From: Solicoccozyma terricola
Lineage: Eukaryota > Basidiomycota > Tremellomycetes > Filobasidiales > Piskurozymaceae
Assembly: GCA_001600875.1 (NCBI GenBank)
Contig: BCLD01000009.1
Location: forward strand, 480,218 to 544,217
Reading direction: 5' to 3'
Length of the DNA stretch: 64,000 bases
Part shown: positions 46,862 to 56,906 of the stretch, one piece after another
How positions within the stretch are numbered: position 1 is the first letter of the stretch
How the letters are laid out: each line of letters begins with the position of its first letter
Program-made: the position numbers and the translations under genes
Notes under the pieces: model-generated
The model's input: the letters and a program-made list of their open reading frames with translations, nothing else
Databases searched by the model: none
What the model was told of the DNA's origin: nothing

Positions 46862-48682
46862 ATGTCCAGTGCTTCCATCGTACCCAAACGAAGACGCACC
46901 CTGGGCAGACAACAACCGTCAACGTCAAGTTCACGCGATGCCAGCGAAGAGGTAATGCCCATATTTCCCCAATCATCACCCACCCACAGTACAGTCCACT
47001 GATGTAGCACTCACTTGACAACCCTCCCTCCATCACTTCAGGACAACGATATTACAGACGACACGTCATCCGCTATCTCCATCAATGCAATTTCTCGTCA
47101 AGTTCGATCTCCACCACATGATATCACAGCTAAACAGGTTTTGAGACGGACTGTGGAAGGTGGTGGTGGTGGAGCTGCACCTGGAGGAGGTGGGACAAGG
47201 ACGACTTCCAAATTGGTAGAAATGGATGATGCAGATGCGAGTGTTTCAGAAGGGATTGATTCTCCTGTGTGAGTTTTTTTTTCTTTTATTTTGCATCCCG
47301 TCTGATCCTTGACGCACGGAACGCGGAGCACCGTACTTAAACAATGTTGCATTTCGGTGATAGATACGACGGAGACGTGGAATCAGCACCTGCAGCTGGC
47401 TCAACCCAACCGATTCCAATCGGTCAACATCGAGGAGGACCGACATACACCCCAATGCCAACAGGCGCTCAATCCGGTTCAGTCACTTCCTTCACACTCC
47501 CAGCTGATAGTGAAGGTGAACCAACTCCCGGATCAGGTGGTGGTGGAGCTATCGGATCACATCGTCTCCCTACTCCGAAAGCATCCAGAATGGCACTTCG
47601 TCCAGATTATATGAATGAACCTATTCCTAACTCGAATCCATCTTCATCTACATCCCACCTCCTACATCTCGCTACATCCACAGCTGCCCACAGATTCGAT
47701 GTCGGTCCACCAAAGATGTACGTTCGACCAACTCTTGCTTCCGTGGATGATATACGAGCGTTTGTTAGGAGAGCTATCGAGGGGAACGGGATGGAAGATG
47801 GGATTTATAGGGATTGGAAGACGGCAGAACCGCCACAGGATAGACCGGTTAGGATTTATGCAGATGGGGTTTATGATTTGTTTCATTTTGGGTGAGTGGG
47901 AGAGTGGGGTATGTGGGTGGTGGGGCAGTGGAGGTTGATTGGATGATGTTTTTGTTGGTCCTCTCTCCCGTCTGCTGACAACTGAACCTCCTTAACCCTA
48001 TTCACCATCCAGCCACGCCCTTCAACTCCGTCAAGCTAAGCTCTCCTTCCCCAACGTCCACCTCATCGTCGGTGTCTGCTCCGACGAGCTATGTCGAGAA
48101 CATAAATCCGGACCCGCTATGACCCACGCTGAGAGGATGGAATCCGTTGATAATTGTAAATGGACGGATGAGGTTGCAGCGGATGCACCGTGGATGATCG
48201 ATCAAGCTTGGTTGGATAAATGGGAGATTGATTATGTTGCGCATGATGAGGAGGTTTATCCGACAAAAGCGGTTGATGATGTTTATGATTTTGTAAAAAG
48301 GCAGGGTAGGTTCCTTTCCTTCGTAGATATGGCGTATCAGTCACCGAGGACTGATGTAAAACCTCTCCCGACTCTTTTAGGAAAATTCCTTCCAACGCGC
48401 CGCACACCATCAATCTCAACCTCTGATCTCCTGGAACGTGTCGTCCGCGGATACCGAGACGGTTTCTTTGATTCCAAACTCGAGAAAAACGGTCATCCAG
48501 AATTAATGGCTTCCGATGTCGATTGGGATTCAAGCGGGAGTGTCGAAAAAGTTCGAGCTAGGGAAAAGAGGAAGGCAGCTGCTGAAGCTGCGAAAGCTAG
48601 GTCGGCGTCGGGTTCACATCATCATCATCGTGCTACCGCATTGTCACAAAATACCTTGCTACCAAGCAGTACTCCGTCTTGA
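46862..48682 (+). CDS. PCT1: Choline-phosphate cytidylyltransferase
   Basis: Rate-limiting enzyme of the Kennedy pathway: CTP + phosphocholine to CDP-choline. Exons 46862-46951, 47042-47269, 47364-47891, 48013-48305 and 48381-48682 stay in phase. A long disordered N-terminus (Gly/Ser-rich, about 230 residues) precedes the nucleotidyltransferase fold [22 protein letters not shown], containing the CTP-binding HFGH motif, then [41 protein letters not shown] and the [18 protein letters not shown] end of the catalytic domain. The tail has an amphipathic, Lys/Ala-rich helix ([15 protein letters not shown]) suited to membrane sensing. The 75-nt intron at 48306-48380 is open in frame. Confidence 0.94.
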
Positions 48683-48829
48683 GACATCGTTAAAGACGGG
48701 GATCACGATCGGGTACGCACAGGTCGTGCGCGTGATTACCAAGGGGTATTGCTACGGATCTGGGATTTGTCCAGTATTATACAGCTATACATTATAATCA
48801 TGACAAGGTGCTCCAACTACCCTCCGCTC

Positions 48830-51800
48830 TCAGGCACTTAGCAAAGCCTGTACAATATGATTCACCTTCAGATGCCTCAAATCGGTGTAGGTCTGGAAGG
48901 GTGGTCGATTACAAGTCAGTGGAATTTCGGGTGGCCATGGGGGTAGCACTCACCTGACCGCATCCAACAAACAAAATGGGTTGACCGGTAATGTATGTCA
49001 TGGACAAAGCCGCGCCTACTTTATCGTCCTATGAAACCACATCGATCAGAATGACGTCCGGTCGCTTCAATGGGCCCTTGTGAACATTGCTCACAATCGT
49101 GTCAAACTTGGTCAAAATCATCCCGTCGATCCCTCTTCCCTCTCCTCTCGCGCTCGATCCACCAGCCAAAGCGGCACTCGTGAAATCTCTCAGTGCTCTG
49201 TCAAACTTGGAGAGTTGGTCGACTGCTTCGTTTCCTACGAGCGCTTCACCGACGAAGATGATCTTGTCTGGATTGTTAATGCTGACCAGCTGGAGGGGGG
49301 GGGGGGGGGATATGGGTGAGTGGAGCATTCGGCGTGTATAAAACTGGCAACTGGCACACACACCTTGGCTAACGCTCGCATCAATGGCTCGTTATCTTGC
49401 ATTCGACCGGCCGTGTCGATCAGGACCACGTCGAAGCCATTCTCTTTAGCTTAAGATGTGAGAGGGACGCCATGTCAACAAACCACTCAAAGGGTGGCCC
49501 TCTGAACACCGTCACAAACTCACCATACGCGATAGCATCCTTGGCTATCCCCGCTGCATCCTTTCCATATCCTCTCTCATACAATTCCACCTTGTTCCCA
49601 CCCAAAATCCCCGCCTCGCCTCCAAGTTGATCACCCAACATCCCTAGATTCCTCACGTGGACCCGAAGCTGCTCAACAGCCCCACTTCGGAATGTATCAC
49701 ACGCCGCGATCAACACTCGTAGCTGATTCTGCAACAACCAGAAACAGACTTTACTGAGATTGGTCGATTTACCCACTCCGTTGACGCCGACAAATGTCAT
49801 CGAGTAAGGATCCTTCTTAATGGGTGCATCGGATGTGGTGAGAGCGGGTGCGGTGGATTGAGTGGACTTGCGTTTGATATCGAGTAGGATGTTGGTCGAT
49901 GTTTTCGGGGTAAGAACTCGGGTGATTGCTGCCGAGAGTGCTGCGTTGACTTCGGATTTGACGCCTGACATAGAGGGTGGAACAGATTAGCGTCCAAACA
50001 AGTAAGCTTCAGCGGAACCTGTCTAACTCACTACCAAAACCACCCAACTTTTTCCCAACCAACGCATTCCCAACACTCTCACATAACTTTTCCGCTATAT
50101 CCTTGGCCACATTCTTCGACATCAAATGGCGTTCCATCTCTTGCAACACAGGCGTCAAGTCATCTTTCGTCAACGTCTTACTCGACGTGATCGTCGCCAA
50201 CTTCGAGAACAACGAACTTAGACCCCCCGTCTCCTCTTTCACAGCTTCCACTTCGCCCGATCTCCCACCATTCAAATACCCATTTGCTATAATCTCCTCT
50301 TCGGACATTGACAAAGCACCAGCTGCACCTGTCACACCCTTTTCGCCACCTCTGCCGGAATCCCAATCCGCAACCTCATACAATCCATCCTTCTTGGTTC
50401 CCAACGCCGTCTTATCCACAAGACCTTCCACGTCGACGACGGGCGTCCCAGCCATCGAGCCCGGCGTTTCGGCACCAGGTGAAGAGGGAGGAGGCGTTGA
50501 GTAATCCAACGCTGCCATATCTTCTGCAGTTACTTGTGACGAGGTACCCCATTTACGCATGATTTTTGACGTTGCTGTGGTTGCGGATGTGGAACGAGAA
50601 GGTGATGCGCTGAGGGGAGATGAGGAGGACGATAGGTTAGAGGGTTTCGTGTATTATCGAGGTTGAATGAGTTCCACTCACTTTGACCTCCCACCTCGTC
50701 CTTTACCTCCCTGTGCACCCTTCAATTTGCCTTTCAGCGTATGCACATTCTTAGCTATTTCTTCTGCTGTGAGAGTTTTCCCTTCTGTCTCAGAAGATGT
50801 GTCGACGGTTGCTGTAGCTAGAGTGAGCGGAGCGGGAGGGTGATTGAAGGGAAATGAATGTAAGATTTCAGTCTCAGAATTTTAACGATGTTTTGTATTA
50901 AAAAGAAAATCACCTGTTGCACTCGCCGCAGCTACTTCTGCTCTTCTAGCACTACTCGCTGACAATCCAGTACCAACCTTCTTCCCTCCATTCTTCATCT
51001 CACAATTTTTCAAACATCTCAACAATACACCTTGCCAATTCTCTATTTGAATTCTGTCCTGCAAGATCTTGAGCGCACTTTGACCGCGTTCAGAGACGGT
51101 AGTGATACTTGATTGAAGGAGGGAGGTGCCGGACGAGAGAGATGTGATGAGAGCTTGAATGTATGGTTGGAATAGGGATAGGAAGAGTTGTCGAATTCGG
51201 GTGAGGAATGTTGGGACGTATGTGAGTGGGAGAAGTGATGGGAATACCACCTGCAGTCGCAAGAGCGTCAGCTTGGGATAGAAAACAAAAGATCCAGCGA
51301 CTGGGATTGCGAGCGATATAAAACAACCAGTGATTGTGTTGCTTGCTAGAGACGACTATCTTCGCTGATGCGTAAGAAACACGCTACGCTGGCGGAAGAA
51401 GAAGCTCTCTAGCGGGAGTATGGTATTCGTTTCGCGAAGGAATGAGTGCTCGCTACGCTCACGAAGAAATCTCGCTGATGCGAGGAATTTCACACTCTTC
51501 GCTCCTCAGAGACATAGTGCTCGCTGCGCTCGGTAACTCACCACAAACACCAACCCCAACTCATTCTCCCTCAACCACCGAATACTGAATCCCCCTTTCT
51601 CGAACGTATCTTCCTCCTCCCTCCTTTTCCCATCGACCAACACAGACTCAAAGAGGGCCGCGACAGGTGAAGCAGCTGATCTGTCGATGTTGGCGTAATT
51701 TGGATTGAATGAATGGGAGTAGAGAACGATGCCGCCTGGATTCGAGGGCGGGAGGGAGGGAGGTGGGAGACTGTCAGTGTGAAGAAGAGAACGATGGGAG

Positions 51801-51846
51801 ATTGCTTTCACTAACTCTCGTGTGCGATGGAGACATGGTCGAGCAT
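48830..51846 (-). CDS. SRP101: Signal recognition particle receptor alpha subunit
   Basis: ER-membrane-bound GTPase that docks SRP-ribosome complexes. The first exon (51846-51816, LDHVSIAHE) splices to [12 protein letters not shown], the longin-like SRX domain that binds SR-beta, completed by [18 protein letters not shown] linker with [10 protein letters not shown] follows, then the N domain ([17 protein letters not shown]) and G domain with P-loop [48 protein letters not shown] and the terminal [19 protein letters not shown]. All GTPase motifs are intact. The second intron (51251-51541) is long and repeat-bearing. It is divergent from HOM2. Confidence 0.94.
51251..51541 (-). other. Unusually long, repeat-bearing intron of the SRP receptor gene
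   Basis: 291 nt against a usual 40-90. Two near-identical 16-mers AGTGCTCGCT(A/G)CGCTC lie at 51445-51460 and 51516-51531; TCGCTGATGCG occurs at 51362-51372 and 51472-51482, the second inside a small stem-loop CTCGCTGATGCGAG. Its splice ends are canonical GTGAGT and CAG. Confidence 0.7.
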
Positions 51847-52118
51847 GGTTGACGGCGGTTGAATCGAGATCGATGAGCCTTCAGTTCAACTGTTGGCCGG
51901 TAGATGGATCTGGATGGACAGCTGGGCCGGTGGCTGAAGAGCACGTGGAACGGACATGGCGGACATTCAAGACCGCTCACGGACATCAGAGACCCCACAC
52001 GGACATGCTCACGTGGCTTCATGACTCACTCGGGCCCGAAAGCCCAACTTTCCAAGTAAAATGTTGTTCACCCCCAACTCTCGTCTGTCTGTTGACCCCC
52101 AACATTCATTCAACCATC
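51847..52118. promoter_or_regulatory. Divergent promoter SRP101 / HOM2 with TGACTCA and E-boxes
   Basis: 272 nt between opposed start codons. TGACTCA (52022-52028) is a perfect Gcn4-type general-control site 91 bp before the HOM2 ATG. CACGTGG occurs at 51942-51948 and 52010-52016. A GGACAT-containing motif recurs about four times at 51950-52007. Hom2 feeds methionine and threonine synthesis, so a Gcn4 site is expected; binding is inferred. Confidence 0.6.
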
Positions 52119-53391
52119 ATGTCACAACATCCTCAGCAGAAGATCAAAGTTGCCATCCTCGGAGCGACGGGAACAGTAGGCCAGAGGTAAGTGGATGATA
52201 CTCGCCTTCCTTTACATTCGACCTACACCCCTTCTAACATTCCTTTCACTCATATTCAGATTCATTGAACTCCTCGCCGACCACCCGTTCTTCCAGATCC
52301 ACGCACTCGGTGCTTCCCATCGCTCAGCAGGCAAACCGTATGCATCGGCTGTTAAATGGAAACTCTCGATTCCTCTTCCAGAACACGTTGGGAAGATGAT
52401 TGTGAAAGAGTGCAAGGTTGATCAGGAGATGAGCGAATGTGGAGTTGTTTTCTCAGGTTTGGATCATGATGTTGCTGGTCATGTCGGTGAGTGTATTTTA
52501 CTTTGCGGTCACAGTGTTGCATCTCCATCTCATCCCTATCCATCTGTTTCCTCCCTGTTTTGCCTGCCTATCATAGAACAAGCCTTCCGAGCAGCAGACC
52601 TCGTAGTCTTTTCCAACGCCAAAAACTACCGAAGAGATCCAGTCGTCCCACTCATCGTCCCACTCGTCAACCCTTCCCATCTTTCCATCATCAAATACCA
52701 ACAGTCGATTCAATCACCACCTTTGAAACGTGGTTACATTGTCACCAATGCCAACTGTTCCACCACTGGTATCGTCGTCCCATTAGCAGCACTCGAACAA
52801 GCGTTCGGTCCACTCGATACCGTTCTCGTCACCACGCTTCAAGCGATCTCAGGAGCAGGTTATCCAGGTGTATCATCTCTTGATATCCTGGACAATGTTG
52901 TTCCTCATATCGGTGGCGAAGAGGAAAAAATCGAATGGGAAACATCGAAAATCTTGGGAGGTATCACGCCAGATGGTCAAGGTTTCGATATGCATTCATC
53001 GACACCATTAACAGTTTCAGCTCATTGTAACCGAGTTCCAGTAATCGACGGTCACACATCATGCGTCTCCGTCAGATTCGCAAATCGACCACCTCCATCG
53101 ATCTCTCAAATCAAATCCGCGCTTGCAGCATACCGATGTGAAGAAGCACAATCCGGTGCATGTCCATCAGCTCCTTCTCGCGCTATCATTGTACATGAAG
53201 CGCCTGATAGACCACAACCTCGCTTAGACCGAGACCTGGAGAAGGGAGCATGTGTTAATGTTGGAAGGATAAGGGAATGTCCGGTGTTGGATGTGAAATT
53301 CGTCACGTTGATGGATAACGTCAGGTTGGGTGCAGCGACTAGTAGTGTTATCAATGCGGAGATCGCGGTTAGTAAAGGGTTGATTGTGTAG
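52119..53391 (+). CDS. HOM2: Aspartate-semialdehyde dehydrogenase
   Basis: NADPH-dependent reduction of aspartyl phosphate to the semialdehyde, the branch to homoserine, threonine and methionine. Exons 52119-52186, 52260-52486 and 52577-53391 join in phase. The N-terminus is IKVAILGATGTVGQRF, the Rossmann glycine motif; the catalytic cysteine sits in NANCSTTG, and the substrate-binding HCNRVPVIDGHTS holds the active-site histidine. LGAATSSVINAEI closes the fold. All key residues are present, and the length (about 370) is that of fungal Hom2. Confidence 0.96.
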
Positions 53392-53565
53392 AAAGGGGGT
53401 TCTTGGCGGTAGTATTATCATGGGAAATATTTCAAAGGCGTTTCAAGTTCATTTCCTCTCCACGTTGAATGCGGGGCACATCGCTGCAGCAAACGACTTT
53501 CTCATATATGAAATACAATTTCCAGGCTTGTCAGAGTCCGCACGTCACAAATATATACTCGCCAT

Positions 53566-55038
53566 CTACGCCTTCTCCCAGCCGGGAACCCAAGCTACAA
53601 CGCTAGCTCCTACCACTTCCCCCACTTCCGTCTCGTCACACGGACAATCCCATCTTGCTTTAATCTCAAACCCACCACTCTCCGTCCAACCGTACACCAT
53701 CACGAACCCCTCTTCAGAATCAGTCAGCGTCAACCACACCTCCCCATCTGGACCGAGGATCGGACATGGGGAAATAGCATTCGCCCATCCGCCTGACGTT
53801 GGTGTTTGTTCGATATACGATGGGATATGACAAAGAGTGTCATCGGAGGCCGGGGAAGATAACGGGGAAACGATGTATCCGGAAGATGAGAGTGGAAACG
53901 ATGTGATGTACCCTTTCGTAGTCGGCTTCAGTCCTCGAGTGGAGCCGAACAATGTATCGCAAGAAGGACTCAATCTGACTTCTGGATGTAGGGTGATCCG
54001 GATCGAATCATTAGCACGTATGGTGGTGGCGCGCGACATCATATCAAGGCTCTCACCGTCAGCCCAGAAATCAGAACACACCATGTGTTCTGGAATCAAC
54101 CTCCCAGCTTGTCTCCAAACCAATTCATTCCCTTGCCATTCTAGTACGTCGACAATCTGCGTTGTATATTGCCACCATCAACACAAGCTGCAACAGACAC
54201 CTGAGAAGTAGACCCCAATTCTCACTCACCGATGAATGTTCTTGTAGACAGTATACGATTCTACCATTCGGATGCGGCCATGCATGTCTCGGTCCATCGT
54301 TGGATCGCTTGGAATGATATTGCGATATCAAAGTGAGGGTGTTGCTCGGGGAGACGGAGTAGATCCAGATACAATTCCGTCCGCTGTGAAGATGAAAGGA
54401 TGAGGGGGTTAGACAATGTCTCAGTTTCAACGAGGATGGAAGGGGTGAATACCAACATGTCAGCCACATAAAGCTTTGTCCCGTCAGGTGATAGATCTGC
54501 GCTCTGTGTCGAGCAGGAAACATGAGCCTGTATCGACGCAGGATCCTGGGCTAGAAATACTCACATGACCACCATGTCGTAACCCACCAAAGGCCAACTG
54601 TCCCTTGAAGAGCTTGCCTGCTTTATCTTCGCCACCCGTATTGCCACAGGAACCACCAACCAAACTCATCGACTGTCTTGCCTTCCCATCGGTGAAACCA
54701 CCTGTCCTGCCATCTATAGTCAATGCATCCACTTGAGGTCCACTCGCGGAAAAAACTGCTCCAGCATTGGCCGTTACGTATCCTGATAGGTGGTCGAGTC
54801 TCGCCGTGTTGATAAGTTTAGGTATGGGGTACTCTTCACCTTGCAGATCATATGCAGCTAGAATAGGTTCATCACCCCACACCGTACAATATAGCTTGCG
54901 ATCGGAGACATGGAGCCAGGAGTGTCCACCGCGAGCCGGAGTAGAAGCGCAGAAAGTGAGCTCGCCAGTGGTCGTTGAGAGGGCTAGGGTGAAGATGTGG
55001 GGATGGCGGAATGTGCCGAGGAGGAAGTGGACAGACAT
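53566..55038 (-). CDS. Lactonase/carboxy-cis,cis-muconate cyclase-type beta-propeller protein
   Basis: Seven-bladed propeller of the 6-phosphogluconolactonase/CMLE fold. Start chosen at 55038 (SVHFLLGTFRHPHIFTLAL), because this matches the usual opening strand; an upstream in-frame ATG at 55116 is possible. Conserved strands include GGHSWLHVSDRKLYCTVWGD, FGGLRHGGHSADLSPDG, YVADIGRNCIWIYSV and NDGPRHAWPHPNGRIVYCLQEHSS. In fungi such proteins open or close lactones in the beta-ketoadipate route for aromatic breakdown. No sure substrate can be named from sequence. About four exons. Confidence 0.8.
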
Positions 55039-55612
55039 GTTGATGAAACGGGGTTGTAGTTGGCTGTGGTGTTGGTGGATGAGCTCCCAGTCCGGTCCAG
55101 GGGTGTTTTTGTACATAGATTGAAATATGAACCGTCGACCGTCGAGTTACTAACCCCCGACCCCGAATCCCGGGACCTTTTAACCAGCCCAGGCCGGGGC
55201 AATAAGGTCGTCCCAAGAACTTCACGACGGTCAAGGGGGAATCGCTCCGACCATCAGGAGTATCTAACACTCCGTCGTATCTCTCCTATTCTCCGTCCGG
55301 CACCAGTTTCCATTCGCAACAAGCAGGAGTTTCATTTCATGTTAATCTACAACCAAGCCAGTTCTACTACATTCCATGCCTATCAAAGGGAGCAGAGAGG
55401 ACGGTGGACGCGGCTGGTCAGCTTTTCATCACTCTGCCAACGAGTCTCCCGAAATCACCACCCTCGCAATCGTATCATCAGTCGTTTTAGTTTGTCTTCT
55501 AGCGTTGGTCAGACTCATTAAATCATTTTTTTTTGTAAACATCATTTTGATGCGAGGGTGTGTGGTATCGATCCTTGGGAATGCGGAAGGACTTAACTCA
55601 CATTACCATCAA
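55039..55612. other. Intergenic between uS15m end and propeller gene start
   Basis: About 570 nt, no gene recognised. A G/C-rich patch with CCCCGACCCCGAATCCCGGG lies at about 55153-55172. It should hold the promoter of the propeller gene and the 3' UTR of the uS15m gene. Confidence 0.5.
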
Positions 55613-56572
55613 CTACCGCACAATCAACTCGCCCTCCACTGCCTTCCTATCCAACCCCAATCTATCCAACAGTTCCAAGTAACCCGTTTCCCCAACTCCA
55701 TTCTGCTTCTCCGCTCGTCTTCGAAAGTACTTCAACAGACCAGCTCGCTTCATAACCAGACCTCGAAGCGATTTCCGATTATGCACATCACGAGGATTCG
55801 TAGCGAGATGATCAGCAAGTAATCGAATTCGATGCGTCAAAATCGCAGCCTGAACCTCTGAAGAACCGGTATTCAATGATTCCTCAGCTCCGCGCTTTGT
55901 AGCAGTTCCAAACGCCTTGACGATCCTCTCCGTGTTGACCACTCGAATACCTCTTGAATCCGAATTCCGAAGATCCATAGCTCGCATAAGCATCTCGCTT
56001 CTCTCCGCTTGTTTGATAACCTCAGCTTCCGTCTCTTCTCCTCTTCTGCGTGGATCTTTCGCTTGCTCGTACGCCTCGTTCGCTGTCGCGATTGGAAGTG
56101 ATTCGAGCAAAAACTTTCGGTCCGTCTCCGATGTGAGAAGGGGTGAAAAATGTTCAGGTTGCACAGAAGGAGGGAAGGGAAGGTCGTTGGATGACACAGC
56201 ATCCTGTGATGAGGAATACTGAGGAGGAGCCGAATACCAGATCTGATTTCGGTCCAAAACCACTTTTTTCAGCAATGACGAGTCCCATTTCGCAGGAGTT
56301 GCTACAATCCCCGCGGCTAGACCTTGTCTCCTCCCTGATCTAGCTCCTGATGCTGATGATTCAGGGGAGGTTTTAAAGTCTCCCAGAACTGGATCAATCT
56401 GATCCGTCTCTGCATCACGAGCTTTGGTAGATCGCAACGCAAGCACCTTGGCCTTCTTCCGCCGGGCGATCATCTTTCGACGGGACTCGGAAAGGGTGGC
56501 AGATGTGTGGAAGGAGGAGGAGGAGGAGGAGGAGGACGAAGAGGGGGTGATGATAGAGGTTGACGCGACCAT
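55613..56572 (-). CDS. Mitochondrial small-subunit ribosomal protein uS15m
   Basis: Single exon, 319 residues. Start at 56572, which gives a Ser-rich leader (SSSSSSSSFHTSATLSESRR) with a typical FHTSA mitochondrial cleavage context; the frame stays open upstream to 56830 but that part looks non-coding. The S15 domain is C-terminal (about 215-300): NTGSSEVQAAILTHRIRLLADHL, then NRKSLRGLVMKRAGLLKYFRR, the helix pair that packs on the small-subunit rRNA. The long N-terminal extension is usual for fungal mitoribosomal proteins (yeast Mrps28). Being intronless is unusual for this window. Confidence 0.92.
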   Translation of the reverse strand: MVASTSIITPSSSSSSSSSSFHTSATLSESRRKMIARRKKAKVLALRSTKARDAETDQIDPVLGDFKTSPESSASGARSGRRQGLAAGIVATPAKWDSSLLKKVVLDRNQIWYSAPPQYSSSQDAVSSNDLPFPPSVQPEHFSPLLTSETDRKFLLESLPIATANEAYEQAKDPRRRGEETEAEVIKQAERSEMLMRAMDLRNSDSRGIRVVNTERIVKAFGTATKRGAEESLNTGSSEVQAAILTHRIRLLADHLATNPRDVHNRKSLRGLVMKRAGLLKYFRRRAEKQNGVGETGYLELLDRLGLDRKAVEGELIVR

Positions 56573-56906
56573 TGAGACGAGGGAAGTGGGATGATAAAAT
56601 GAGGCTACGAGGATCGAAATCAAAGTGTTTAACGGCGAAACGGCGAAGAAAGTTCGCACGTCAGGAGCCAGTCTCACCTGCAGCTCTCTGCCATGCTGAT
56701 GGCTGGGCCAATCGGGCTCCCAAGGACGCCATGACTGTGTTTGTAGTTGTTGGATGTGTTGAAGCCAAGAAACGACTGGTTGAACGAAAGTCCCTTCGAC
56801 TTTTGGACTTGAACAGGAATCGAAGCGCAAAACACAACGCGCTTTATTTTTAAGCTTCGATACAGAGGCCTATGGATCTGACAGACAGTTGTTCTATATC
56901 AAGCTC
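56573..56906. other. Intergenic between AMP deaminase end and uS15m start
   Basis: About 330 nt, no gene recognised; promoter of uS15m and 3' UTR of AMP deaminase. One Lys/Arg-coding frame runs through it but has no support. Confidence 0.5.

Noticed and set aside
51360..51540. Possible CRISPR-like array
   Set aside because: Only two imperfect copies of each repeat, irregular spacing, and it lies inside a spliced eukaryotic intron.
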